From contig NZ_JACHNF010000001.1 of NCBI RefSeq assembly GCF_014205295.1, positions 558,001 through 622,000 on the forward strand: a DNA stretch of 64,000 nt. The letters run 5' to 3'. Positions 16,969 through 27,000 of this stretch are shown here, one piece after another. The position numbers and the translations under genes were made by a program. The notes below the pieces were generated by a model, which did not search any database, was not told the DNA's origin, and worked only from the letters and a program-made list of their open reading frames with translations. The DNA is from Kribbella solani. Lineage in GTDB: Bacteria; Actinomycetota; Actinomycetes; Propionibacteriales; Kribbellaceae. How positions within the stretch are numbered: the first letter of the stretch is position 1; each line of letters begins with the position of its first letter.

Positions 16969-17535
16969 TCAAGGTCGGTACGGGCGCCGGGTGCGGGCGT
17001 CCTGTAGTGCTGCCGCCCACCAGACGAGCTGGTCGAGCATGACTTTGGCTTCCGCCTCGTACCCGGCGGACGGTTTGGGCCAGCCGCCGTCGGCGGTGAA
17101 CTGCTCCCAGTAGCAGGGCAGGGTCACGGTGTTCCGGATGGTGACGGCCTGGAGCTCGGTGAAGATCTGGCGCAGCTGGGCGGTGGCCAGGCAGCCGCCG
17201 CCTTCCCGGCCGTAGCTGATGATCGCGACCGGCTTGGCGTGCCACTCCTCGTAGTACCAGTCCAGTGCGGTCTTGAGCGCTGCCGGGAAGCTGCTGTTGA
17301 TCTCCGGTGTGACCACGGCGAACGCGTCCGCCGCCGCCAGCCTCGGTGCAAGTAGCTCGACGCTGCGGGGCACCTCGTCGTCGGTGTCGGGCAGGGTGGC
17401 CGGGAGGCCTGCCGTGGCCAGGTCGACCAGGTCGACGTCGAACTGCTTCGCGGCCTGGTGTGCGAGCCAGTGCGCCACTGTCGGGCCGAACCGGCCACGC
17501 CGGGTGCTGCCGATGATCACTGCCAGTCGCATCAT
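16969..17535 (-). CDS. NADPH-dependent FMN reductase
   Basis: 188 aa from ATGATG preceded by GGAAGGAGG. RLAVIIGSTRRGRFGPTVAHWLA is the phosphate-binding loop of the flavodoxin-like fold; the middle FAVVTPEINSSFPAALKTALDWYYEEW and VAIISYGREGGG match the family (Pfam FMN_red). It transfers electrons from NAD(P)H to FMN or quinones. It is divergent from the AfsR-like regulator across about 90 bases and upstream of the RibD-like gene in the same direction. Confidence 0.9.
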   Translation of the reverse strand: MMRLAVIIGSTRRGRFGPTVAHWLAHQAAKQFDVDLVDLATAGLPATLPDTDDEVPRSVELLAPRLAAADAFAVVTPEINSSFPAALKTALDWYYEEWHAKPVAIISYGREGGGCLATAQLRQIFTELQAVTIRNTVTLPCYWEQFTADGGWPKPSAGYEAEAKVMLDQLVWWAAALQDARTRRPYRP

Positions 17536-17626
17536 CCGTCCTCCTTCCGTCTGGTTCACACTCTGCCGGAGTGGGTTTACGGTTTCTTTCCGGTGCTTTG
17601 CCGTGCAGCCGGAATAGGGTGCGGGC

Positions 17627-20626
17627 ATGCGTTTCGGGGTGCTGGGACCGGTGACGGCGTGGACGGACGCGGGCACGCCGGTAGTAGTGCAGGGGCTGAA
17701 GGTACGTGCGCTGCTGGCGGACCTGCTGGTGCACGAAGGGCAGCCGGTACCGGCGGACCGGCTGATCGACGACCTGTGGGGCTCCGACCTACCCGGAAAC
17801 CCGGCTGGGACGCTGTCCGCGAAGGTGTCCCAGCTACGGCGTGCTTTCGAGGATGCCGAGCCAGGTAGTCGGGCCCTGGTGCAGTCTGGTCCGGCTGGGT
17901 ACTCGCTGGCTGTTTCCAGTGCTGACTGTGACGCACTGCGGTTCAGCGAGCTGGTGACTGCGGGTGCGGTGGACGCGGCGCTCGCGTTGTGGCGCGGTCC
18001 GGCGTACGCGGACTTTGCTGACTACGCGTTCGTCGAGACGGCTGTGGCGCGGCTAACTGAACTGCGGCTCGCTGCGGTGGAGCGGGCGGACCTGCCAGTG
18101 GCTGAGCTTGGTGCGCTGGTCAAAGCGCATCCGTTGCGGGAAGGCATCCGCGCTTCGTACATGAGGGCGCTTTACCGGGCTGGTCGGCAGACGGAGGCTC
18201 TGGAGAGTTTTGACGAGCTGCGGGAGATGCTGCTGGCGGAGCTCGGCCTTGATCCCGGTCCGGCGCTGGTGGAGCTTCAGCAGTCGATTCTGACGCAGGA
18301 GCTGCCACAGGCGCGTAGCAACCTTCCGGCCCAGTTGACTGAGCTGGTTGGGCGTACTGACGCTCTGACTGAGATCGACGCCTGTCTGGTGTCTTCGCGA
18401 CTGGTGACGCTCACTGGTCCAGGTGGTGTCGGCAAGACCCGCCTTGCGCTTGCCGCCGGCGCACTGGCCGCGGACCGGTTTGCTGACGGGGTTGTACTGG
18501 TCGAGCTGGCCGCAGTGACTCCGGACGCGCTATCGGTGCAGGATGCACTGACTGACGCGGTGCAGGTCGCTATGGAGCTCCGGGACGCTGGCAGTGCGCC
18601 CGTGGTCGACCGGCTGGCTGCAGTCATGGGTACTCGGCTGTTGGTGCTCGACAACTGTGAGCAGGTGATCGAGGACGTCGCTGCGCTCGCGGACCGGTTG
18701 CTGGCCGCTGCTCCGGGCCTGCGCGTACTGGCAACGAGCCGCGAGCCGTTAGGCCTGGCTGGTGAGGTCGTATGGTCTGTGCCGCCGCTTGACGTGCCTG
18801 CACCGACGCTGGAACCGGAGGCGGTGAGTGAGTGCAGTGCGGTGCAGTTGTTCGTCACGCGGGCTGCTGCGGCCTCGCGTGGCTTCGCACTGACCGCCGA
18901 GACCGTGGCTGACGTTGCGGTGCTGTGCAGGCGGCTGGACGGCATTCCGTTGGCGCTGGAGCTCGCGGCGACCCGCGTACGTGCGCTGGGCGTACGCGGG
19001 CTAGTCGCGCGACTGGATGACCGCTTCCGGTTACTGGCTACCGGGCATCGGGGCGCTGCACCACGACAGCAGACTCTGCACGCGATGATCGACTGGAGTT
19101 GGGAGCTGCTGTCGGCTGAAGAGCAGACAGTGCTGCGGCGCCTCGCCGTACACGCTGATGGATGTACGGCGGAGGCCGCGGCGGCAGTATGCGGTGAGCC
19201 CGACGTACTGGATGTGCTGGTGCGGTTGGTCGACCGGTCGCTCGTCGTACCGGTGGATGGGATGCGGTACCGGCTGTTGGAGTCAGTGGCGGCGTACTGC
19301 GTGGGGAAGCTGCGCGCGGCGGATGAGCTGGAGGAGGTACGCCAGCGACACCTGCTGTACTACGTCTCGCTAGCCGAGTCAGCCGAGCTGTACGGCGCTG
19401 AGCAAGGACGTTGGTTGCAGTTGCTCGATGAAGACGCGGCCAATCTGCGTACGGCATTGGACCGCGCTATCAGCACTGGGCAAACCGAGCTGGCCGCGCG
19501 ACTGGTCGATGCACTGGCCTGGTACTGGTTCCTGCGTGGTCGTCAGTTGGAGGCAATGCGTGCACTAGAGGCGGTGCCACTGGGAGCGTGGCGCGTTGGG
19601 TTCATGTACTTGCTGGGGGACAGCCGTGCAGCCGCGGAGCGCGAGCGGTGGGTGGACTCGGCCGGCGCGCGTGGACTGTGGTGGATCGCGTACGCGGCGT
19701 CCGACGCGGGCGATCTGGCGATGTGCATGACGCTGCTAGAGCGTGCGTCGAACGACTTTGACGATGACCCATGGGGTGTCGCGGCGGTGTTGCTGGCGCG
19801 GGCGAAGCATGCGCACGTACGCGCTGATCTGCCGGCGCTGTTCGCGGACGCATCCGAGAGCGCGCGCCGGTTCCGTGAGTTGGGGGACCGGTGGGGTGTG
19901 TTGCAGGCGACGAGCTGGCTCGGTGCGCACGCGGAGCTGGTCGGTGACTTCGAGGAGGCGCTGCGACTGCATCAGGAGGGTGCGCAGCTGGCCGAGCAGC
20001 TTGGACTGTGGCCGGAGGTGGCCGGCGCACTGGGCATGCTGGGGTGGACGGCGATCCGGCAGGGGCAGTACGACGTGGCACGAACGAACGGCGAACGCGC
20101 GTACCGGCTGGCGACCGAGCAAGGGCAGCGGGCAACACAAGCACTGGCCGAGCTGGTATTGGGATTCGCGGCCCGGCGTACGGGTGCACTGGACGAGGCA
20201 GACGCACGGCTGCAGGCGATGATCGACTGGTCGCGCAAACAGGATGAGCCGGCGCTGTACCTGTCGTTGGTGCTCGTGGAGCTTGGGTTCGCTCGTGAGC
20301 TGCAAGGGCGGCCTGCTGAGGCGCTGGAGCTGCACCGGGAGTCCTACCGGGTCTCAGCGGAGTTCGAGTCGCTGCGGGGGATGTGCTGGGCGCTGGAGGG
20401 CATGGCGGCGAGCCTCCCGGACAAGGCGCTGGCCGCCCGGCTGCTTGGGTGCGCCGCTGCCACGCGGGCGACCGAGAACTACCTGATGGCGGCCAGCGAG
20501 ACCTTCGACGTCGACCGGGCCGAGGTGGCGGCGCTGGCCGTGCTGGGTGCCGATGCGTACGCGGCGGCGCGTGCCGACGGGGCAGCGCTCAGCCCGGACG
20601 AAGCTTTCGATCTGGCCGAGACGTGA
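17627..20626 (+). CDS. AfsR/SARP-family regulator with ATPase and TPR domains
   Basis: 999 aa. Residues 1-90: OmpR-like winged helix (MRFGVLGPVTAWTDAG). Residues 95-240: bacterial transcriptional activation domain (BTAD; LREGIRASYMRALYRAGRQTEALESFDELR). Residues 255-500: NB-ARC-type ATPase with Walker A TLTGPGGVGKTRLAL and Walker B LLVLDNCEQV. The rest is helical, with TPR-like repeats. Such proteins switch on secondary metabolism or nearby genes; the ATPase is thought to gate the DNA-binding part. The divergent FMN reductase is a candidate target. Its stop codon starts an 11-base tandem repeat. Confidence 0.92.
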   Translation: MRFGVLGPVTAWTDAGTPVVVQGLKVRALLADLLVHEGQPVPADRLIDDLWGSDLPGNPAGTLSAKVSQLRRAFEDAEPGSRALVQSGPAGYSLAVSSADCDALRFSELVTAGAVDAALALWRGPAYADFADYAFVETAVARLTELRLAAVERADLPVAELGALVKAHPLREGIRASYMRALYRAGRQTEALESFDELREMLLAELGLDPGPALVELQQSILTQELPQARSNLPAQLTELVGRTDALTEIDACLVSSRLVTLTGPGGVGKTRLALAAGALAADRFADGVVLVELAAVTPDALSVQDALTDAVQVAMELRDAGSAPVVDRLAAVMGTRLLVLDNCEQVIEDVAALADRLLAAAPGLRVLATSREPLGLAGEVVWSVPPLDVPAPTLEPEAVSECSAVQLFVTRAAAASRGFALTAETVADVAVLCRRLDGIPLALELAATRVRALGVRGLVARLDDRFRLLATGHRGAAPRQQTLHAMIDWSWELLSAEEQTVLRRLAVHADGCTAEAAAAVCGEPDVLDVLVRLVDRSLVVPVDGMRYRLLESVAAYCVGKLRAADELEEVRQRHLLYYVSLAESAELYGAEQGRWLQLLDEDAANLRTALDRAISTGQTELAARLVDALAWYWFLRGRQLEAMRALEAVPLGAWRVGFMYLLGDSRAAAERERWVDSAGARGLWWIAYAASDAGDLAMCMTLLERASNDFDDDPWGVAAVLLARAKHAHVRADLPALFADASESARRFRELGDRWGVLQATSWLGAHAELVGDFEEALRLHQEGAQLAEQLGLWPEVAGALGMLGWTAIRQGQYDVARTNGERAYRLATEQGQRATQALAELVLGFAARRTGALDEADARLQAMIDWSRKQDEPALYLSLVLVELGFARELQGRPAEALELHRESYRVSAEFESLRGMCWALEGMAASLPDKALAARLLGCAAATRATENYLMAASETFDVDRAEVAALAVLGADAYAAARADGAALSPDEAFDLAET

Positions 20627-20667
20627 CGAAGACCTGACGAAGCCCTGCCGAAGCTCTGCCGAAGCTC
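20624..20667. repeat. 11-base tandem repeat beginning at a stop codon
   Basis: Four units: TGACGAAGACC, TGACGAAGCCC, TGCCGAAGCTC, TGCCGAAGCTC. The first TGA is the stop of the AfsR-like gene. The unit length is not a multiple of three; the second TGA lies in another frame. Confidence 0.8.
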
Positions 20668-20697
20668 TGGCACTCAGCGACCCGAGATATTCTGCAG

Positions 20698-20726
20698 TTG
20701 AGATTATTTGTAGGGCGAAGTAGTTT
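20698..20726 (+). promoter_or_regulatory. Candidate promoter of the luciferase-like/hemerythrin gene
   Basis: TTGAGA and TAGTTT are separated by 17 bases in an AT-rich island unusual for this window. The spacing and -35 agree with a vegetative sigma factor promoter, and the start codon lies 38 bases beyond the -10 element. Confidence 0.45.
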
Positions 20727-20763
20727 TGTGGCCAAGCTGCCTCCGAACAGGTGAAGGTGAACC

Positions 20764-22272
20764 ATGGACTACGGCCACGAGCTGGTCTTCGGCACGTTCC
20801 TGACCCCCGCGGCCGACGCCCCGGACCGGGTGATCGCGCTCGCGCGACTGACCGAGCAGGCCGGCCTCGACCTGGTCAGTTTCCAGGATCACCCGTACCA
20901 GCCGCGGCTGATGGACGCGTGGACCCTGCTCTCCGTCGTCGCCGCGCAGACCCAACGGGTCAAGGTCAGCACCAACGTGGCCAACCTGCCGCTGCGGCAC
21001 CCGGTCGTGCTCGCCCGCAGCGTCGCCACCCTCGACCGGATCACCGGCGGGCGGGTCGAGCTCGGTCTGGGCTCCGGTGGATTCCTCGACGCGGTCGCGG
21101 CGAACGGCGGACCGCGGCTGACGACCGGGCAGAGCATCACCGCGCTGGAAGAAGCGATCGCGATCATCCGCGAGGTGTGGACGCCTGGCGGCGGTGGGAT
21201 TCGGCTGGCGGGCAAGCATTACGAGCTCGCGGGGGCGAAGCGCGGTCCGGAGCCGGCGCACGACGTGTCGATCTGGCTCGGTGCGTACAAGCCGCGGATG
21301 CTCGCTGTCACCGGTCGCCTGGCGGACGGGTGGCTGCCCAGCAGTGGGTACGCGGGGCCGGAGCAGTTGGCCGCGATGAACAAGATCATCGACGAGGCAG
21401 CGGTAGAGGCCGGGCGCGATCCGGCTGCTGTGCGGCGGTTGTACAACATCGGCGGTCGGTTCGACGGTTCTGGTTTCTTGCAGGGGCCGGTGGAGTCGTG
21501 GATCGATCAGCTGACCGAGTTGACGCTCGCGGAGGGCGTGAGCACGTACATCCTGGCGTCTGATGATCCGGATGACATCCGCCGGTTCGCTGACGTGGCA
21601 GCGGGCGTGCGTGAGGCAGTACAGGCGGCCCGGTCTGGTGCTGTGGTGGCTTCTGTTGCGGCTCCGGTGCCTGCTGGTGGGTTCAGTGTGGTGCCGACAC
21701 CGGCACCGGTAGTGCGGCGCAGTTCCGTACAGGTGCTGGATGAGGCTTCCCGGCCGACCGGTCCGGCTGCGGAGCCTCGGACGTACACGGCGCATCAGTT
21801 GCAGTCAGGGCAGCACCTAGTCGACGTACATGACCATCTGCGGGCTGAGTTGGAGCAGGTGCGCGATCTGGTGGAGCAGGTCGCCGCGGGGACGCTGGGG
21901 GTTGGCGCGGCGCGTTCGCACATCAACACGATGACCATGCGGCAGAACAACTGGACACTTGGTACGTACTGCGAGTCGTACTGCCGGCTGGTGACTACGC
22001 ACCACTCGATTGAAGATGCTTCACTCTTCCCGCATCTGCGGCGGGCGGACCCCGCGCTCGCACCGGTGGTGGATCGGCTGCAGGAGGAGCACAAGGTCAT
22101 CCACGACGTACTCGAAGGTGTGGACAAGGCGCTGGTCGACCTCGTCGGTGGTTCGGGTGACCTCGCCGGGTTGCGCGCCGCGGTTGACCTGCTGGACGAC
22201 ACGTTGCAGTCGCACCTGTCGTACGAGGAACGCGAACTGGTCGAACCGCTGGCCCGCCTCGGCGTCTTCTGA
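20764..22272 (+). CDS. Luciferase-like (LLM) oxidoreductase fused to a hemerythrin domain
   Basis: 502 aa. Residues 1-285 form a luciferase-like monooxygenase barrel of the F420/FMN class (LVSFQDHPYQPRLMDAWTLL, RITGGRVELGLGSGGF, WLGAYKPRMLAVTGRLADGW). After a Pro/Val-rich linker (about 285-345), residues 350-500 are a four-helix hemerythrin domain with di-iron ligands in DVHDHLRAEL, TTHHSIEDASLFPHL, EEHKVIHDVL and HLSYEERELVEP. The second part could bind O2, NO or sense oxygen, possibly feeding or protecting the flavin site; this is inference. Ends 47 bases before a convergent gene. Confidence 0.9.
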   Translation: MDYGHELVFGTFLTPAADAPDRVIALARLTEQAGLDLVSFQDHPYQPRLMDAWTLLSVVAAQTQRVKVSTNVANLPLRHPVVLARSVATLDRITGGRVELGLGSGGFLDAVAANGGPRLTTGQSITALEEAIAIIREVWTPGGGGIRLAGKHYELAGAKRGPEPAHDVSIWLGAYKPRMLAVTGRLADGWLPSSGYAGPEQLAAMNKIIDEAAVEAGRDPAAVRRLYNIGGRFDGSGFLQGPVESWIDQLTELTLAEGVSTYILASDDPDDIRRFADVAAGVREAVQAARSGAVVASVAAPVPAGGFSVVPTPAPVVRRSSVQVLDEASRPTGPAAEPRTYTAHQLQSGQHLVDVHDHLRAELEQVRDLVEQVAAGTLGVGAARSHINTMTMRQNNWTLGTYCESYCRLVTTHHSIEDASLFPHLRRADPALAPVVDRLQEEHKVIHDVLEGVDKALVDLVGGSGDLAGLRAAVDLLDDTLQSHLSYEERELVEPLARLGVF

Positions 22273-22319
22273 TCCGCTACTTCACCTCCGGCGGGCGCTG
22301 GGGTCGTCTACCTGGCTGC

Positions 22320-22946
22320 CTATTTCGCCTCGCCCAGCAGGGAGGCGAGGATGTCGAGCAGGCGGAGCGTGGGCACCTCGCCGAGCAGGCGGGCGGCGCT
22401 GGTGGCCGGCTCCGCGATCAGCCGCACCTGCAGCAGCTTGAAGTCGCGTACGTTCGCCGGGTTGACCAGGTCGTCACGGACAGCCGACAGGAATTCCGCG
22501 CCGGCCGACGCGGTTCCGTACGTCATCCGGATGAAGCTGTCGGTCACCGGGTAGAGGTACGGCCGCTTCAGGTGCAGCAGCTTCGACTTCTTCGCGTGCC
22601 CGAAGCCGCGGTGCCCGGTGAACTTGTCGTCCAGCGCCATCGCCGCGCCGAACAACTCACTGCCCGGCGCCGCGTCCTCCAGCCGCGCGTCCACCGGGAT
22701 CGCGGCCAGCTCCTTCTCGGCCTCGACCTCGAGCAGCCACGGGATGTCCATCGCGCGCAGGTCCGAGCCGATCACCATCGTCCGGCCCAGGTCCTCCAGG
22801 GTGATCCGGTTCGGGTCGGAGCCACCGACGGTGGTCAACCCCGGCAACCCGTCGTAGTACTGCAGCACGGCGCCGTTCGTTTCGGCGTACAGCCGCAACT
22901 GCGCGATCGCCTCGTCGACGACGATCTTCCGGGTACCGATGTTCAT
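22320..22946 (-). CDS. Hypothetical protein (possibly DUF6308 family)
   Basis: 208 aa from ATG (MNIGTRKIVVDEAIAQL). Mixed alpha/beta, soluble; it contains YYDGLPG, ITLEDLGRTMVIGSDLRAMDIPWLLE, and a basic FTGHRGFGHAKKSKLLHLKRPYLYP segment. The order resembles the actinobacterial DUF6308 family, recalled from memory and not certain. No catalytic motif is clear. It is convergent with the luciferase-hemerythrin gene and divergent from the LysE-type transporter. Confidence 0.7.
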   Translation of the reverse strand: MNIGTRKIVVDEAIAQLRLYAETNGAVLQYYDGLPGLTTVGGSDPNRITLEDLGRTMVIGSDLRAMDIPWLLEVEAEKELAAIPVDARLEDAAPGSELFGAAMALDDKFTGHRGFGHAKKSKLLHLKRPYLYPVTDSFIRMTYGTASAGAEFLSAVRDDLVNPANVRDFKLLQVRLIAEPATSAARLLGEVPTLRLLDILASLLGEAK

Positions 22947-23304
22947 GAGCCACACCCTCACACTTGTGGTGGCAGATCCGCCGGTGGGGCGGACCATACT
23001 TCGAACGTTCCTCAGTCTGTTTCCGCAGATCGTAGCGACTCCCGGGGGACCTGTACGCCAGGGTCACTGCCCGTTATCCACAACCCGTAACCATCCGCTC
23101 CCAGGCACCCCGAAGTCGATAGACTCTGAGTAATTCTTCCACCACTGAGCGCAGTGCCCGAAATTCCGTTGAGTCCACCGATGCGCCTCGCCATCATGAG
23201 CCCATGACAACGACGCGTGGACTGTACTTGCCGGGATGCGGAGCCGAAACGGCCCGCGCCCAGCAGCAGACCACTGCCCACCGGAGGTCGATCCCCATCC
23301 CCAC
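22947..23304. other. Intergenic region with one DnaA-box-like site
   Basis: A 358-base gap between divergent genes. It includes TTATCCACA at 23074-23082, a perfect match to a DnaA box, but it is single and there is no AT-rich unwinding element. Open frames here do not look coding. The region should hold both promoters. Confidence 0.45.
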
Positions 23305-24036
23305 GTGACCGCCGTCGCCGCGGCTTTGGTCGCGGGGGCCTTGGCAGGGCTTGGGGTTGCGATGCCGGTCGGCCCGGTCGGGACCTACTTGGTTGGCCTG
23401 ACCGCTCGTACGTCGTGGCGGATCGGCGTGTTCGCGGCACTCGGCGTCGCGACGGCCGACGGCGCGTACGCGGCAGTAGCCGCACTAGCCGGCTCAGCGC
23501 TCTCCCCGGTACTCGCACCGCTGCTCACGCCGCTGCGTTGGGCCTCGGCATTCGTACTCATCGCGCTCGCAACCACAACCACCTTCAAGGCAGTACGTAC
23601 GTATCGCGCCCACCGCCTGACCACGATCGATCAACCCCCACCACCCAGCCCCCGAACCGCCTACCTCACCTTGCTCGGAATGACGCTCCTCAACCCCTGG
23701 ACAGCCATCTACTTCGCCGCGCTGATCCTGGGCAACACCACCAACCCGAGCGGACACGGCGACGGCGGCTCCGGCTCCGCTGATGGCGGCGGTGCTGGTC
23801 TTGACGGCTTTGGTGGTGTTGACGGCTCTGGTGCTGGCAGCTTCATCGGTTCCGCCGCGGGGGAGCGGGTCGCCTTCGTGCTCGCGGCGTTCGTCGCCTC
23901 GGCTGCCTGGCAACTGCTTCTGGCCGGCGGCGGCGCCATCCTCGGCCGCCTGCTCACCGGCACCCGCGGCCGTCTCGCAACGGCTGTCGCCTCAAGCACC
24001 CTGATCACCATCCTCGCCGTCCGGCTACTCCAATAG
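23305..24036 (+). CDS. LysE-family exporter
   Basis: 243 aa from GTG; an ATG at 23236 in frame is a less likely start since it adds a Pro/His-rich tail before the first membrane helix. Five or six hydrophobic segments, with the family-typical GVAMPVGPVGTYLVGL at the N-terminus and LLGMTLLNPWTAIYFAALIL in the middle. LysE-type proteins export amino acids or other small solutes. A Gly/Ser/Asp-rich insert of about 45 residues (GDGGSGSADGGGAG) sits between helices, longer than usual. Confidence 0.85.
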   Translation: MTAVAAALVAGALAGLGVAMPVGPVGTYLVGLTARTSWRIGVFAALGVATADGAYAAVAALAGSALSPVLAPLLTPLRWASAFVLIALATTTTFKAVRTYRAHRLTTIDQPPPPSPRTAYLTLLGMTLLNPWTAIYFAALILGNTTNPSGHGDGGSGSADGGGAGLDGFGGVDGSGAGSFIGSAAGERVAFVLAAFVASAAWQLLLAGGGAILGRLLTGTRGRLATAVASSTLITILAVRLLQ

Positions 24037-24069
24037 CCGCGCGGCAGGGCGGGGTGGCGGCGCGGGTGG

Positions 24070-27000
24070 TCAGAGGGTGTGTTCCACGGCCGTGTCCGGA
24101 GTGAGGAACAGCAGGACGGGCGGCGCGGTGTTCGGGAGGATGCCGGCGTACGCCTGGAGCTGCGGCGCGTAGTGCGCTACTCGACTGGCCAGCGCCGCCG
24201 CGGGAATGGCATCGGTCTTGTAGTCGACGATCGTCAACCGCCCGTCATCCTCGCGATAGATCAGATCCACGAATCCTTCAAGCACGGTGCCATCGGGTTG
24301 GACAGTCCCCACGTACGACTCGCGCCAATGTTCCCGCGCGGCAGCTCGCCGAACCACCTCAGACGCCAAAGCGGATCGCACCAACGCGGTCACGACCTCC
24401 GCATAGTCGAGCACCCCTTCGGCCAGGCACTGCGTCGCGACCGCGGCTTCCAACCCGGCGCCGCTGGAGAGGTCGACCACTTGAAGTACGGCGTGGACCG
24501 CGCGGCCGATCGCCGTACCGTAACGGCCCTTCGACCAAGGTGGCAGTTCGAGGTCGCGGGCAGCCTTGGCCGTACCCGGGTCGATATCGGCGAGCGTCAC
24601 CTCCGGCCCCGTACCTTCCAGACCGGACGCACTCTGCGCGGACCGGGCGCGGCTCGCGGCCTGAGCAGCACTCGACCGCGCCTCCCATTCGGTACGCGAG
24701 ATGGGCGGTGTGACCTCCGCGCCGGCGGATGGCTCGCGATCAGGCACCGGCGGGCTGGTGAACAGGGTCGCGTACGGCGCCTCGACTCCACCCGCCGTCG
24801 CGAGCAGCTCGGCGTTGCTCGAATGGCGCCGGTTGCCCGAACGGTGCAGTGACACCACCAGGTGATCGCGCGCGCGGGTCGCGGCGACGTACAGGAGGCG
24901 GCGGCGTTCGTAGTCGTCCATCTGCTCGTCGACCGGCTGGACCAGGTCGAAGTCCTCGGTTTGTACGGATGACTTGAGCTTCACGGCGTACCCGCCGTCC
25001 GGCGGCCACAACACCTGTACGCCGCGCTGCCGGTTCGGGGCGGCGGTCATGCCGGACAGGATCACGATCGGGAACTCGAGACCTTTCGCCGCATGGATCG
25101 TCATCACCCGGACCGCGTCGGCGTCCGTTTCCGGCAGCACCGCCTCGGCGACGCGGGACGTTTCCTCGCCCTGGTGCGCGGCCCAGGCCAGGTACGAGCG
25201 CAGGCCGCCGTGTTCTACCTCGGACCAGGCACGGGCCTGATCGACCACGAACCGGATCCGGCGCCAGGCGTCGCGGGCACGAGGGCCGATCGCGGCGACC
25301 TCGAGCATCCGGCGATCGGCGACGATCTTCGCGAGCACCTCGCTGGGGGTGAGCCAGCGGGCCGCGTAATAGGTGCGGCGCAACCACTCCATCGCGACAC
25401 CGACCGGGTGGGAGACGAGCTGGTCGGGGACCGGGGCGGTCAGGGTGAAGGCGCCGCCGGAGCGTTTCCAGGTGAACAGGTCGTCGTCACCGCAGCCGAA
25501 CAGGGCGGAGCGCAACGTGGTGACGAGCGCGAGTTGATCGCTCGGGTCGCCGAGCGCGCGGGCGCAGGCGAGCAGGTCGCGGACCTCGGCGGTCTGGTAC
25601 ACGAGCGAACTGGCTTCGGCGCGGTACGGGATGTCGGCGCGGTCGAGCGCGTCTTCCAGGAACGGGAGCGACGTACGGGCCGGGACCAGCACCGCGATAT
25701 CTCCGGCGGCGGCCGGTCGCCAGGTGTCCGCCCGATCGTCGTACACCAACCAGCCGTCCCGAAGCGCTTCTTCCACCACCGCCGCAACGTCCGCCGCCTC
25801 CCGCTCCCGCAGCACAGACGCCTGAGCCCGAGGCAGATCCTCATGCGGCACACCCCCCAACACAGTCACCGCCGGCCCCACCCCCAACTCAACCGCCCCG
25901 CCCGCTTCGGTCGCGTCAGCTGGTCGTGAGCCAGACGAACCACCTGCACCGGAAGAGCTCGCCTCGTCGGGGTGCACGGCTCCCGACACCACGTCACCTC
26001 GCCGACGGAAGGGCAGCACGGTCGCAAGATCCCCGACCAACTCGTCAGCATCCGCGGAACCAGAGCCTGCCCCCACACCAGAGCCGCCCGCGGAAGTGCT
26101 GCCTGTGGGGGAGCCGCCCACGCCGGAGCCGCCCTTGGATGAGCTGCCTGTGGAAGAACCGCCCGTGGAGGCGCTGCCTGTGGGGGAGTTGCCTGTGCTT
26201 GTGTTCTGCGTTGGTGGTGCAGCTCCGGTCGGCTCGGCCGGGGTGGGATCGGCGAAGAGGGTGGGGTCGTCGAACATGGACAGCTGGTCGCCTTCGACCG
26301 GGGTTGGGTCGGGGGCGGGAGCGCTCGGGCCGGGGAGTGCCGTGCTGGTGGGCCGCGGGGTTGGCGTGCTGCCGGCGCGGGTGGGGGTTGGTGCTTGGGT
26401 GGTGGGGTTCTGGCGGTGCGGGGTCAGCGGTTGGTACGCGGGCTGGGCGGCGTCCTGGGGCTGGATCAGCGTGGTGAAGACAGCGTTGATCCAGCTCAGG
26501 ATCGGTGGAACGGTGCGGAAGTTGGTAGTGAGAGCGACCGTCTCGCCGAGCAGGCTCTGCGCGGTCAGGTACGTAGCGATGTTCGCCCGGCGGAACCGGT
26601 AAATGGACTGCTTCGGATCGCCGACCACGAACAGACGCCCTTCGGGGACCTCCACCTCTTGCCAGTCAGCGGCGTCCGCCTCGGCCCCGCCGGCGATGCG
26701 TACCGCGAGCTCGATCTGGATCGGGTCAGTGTCCTGGAACTCGTCCAGCAGCAGCCGCTCGAAGCGTTCCTGCAGGTCGGCGCGAACGCCGGCGTCGCGG
26801 CGGAGCAGGTCGCGGGCCAGCACCAGCAGGTCGTGGAACTCCAGCCGGCCCTCGGCGCGGCGTAACTCGGCCGACTCCAGCACGCGTACGGCGAGCCAAT
26901 GTGAAAGGTGCCGAAGGCAAGCATCGAGCAGAAGCTCGACCAGCGAACCGGCTACCTCGACCACCTCGCCGCAGTCCGCTCGGACCTTGGCGATGTCCGG

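Noticed and set aside
23074..23082. Perfect DnaA box TTATCCACA in a 358-base gap
   Set aside because: It is single, the gap is not AT-rich, and dnaA, dnaN or parAB are not near, so it is not a replication origin.
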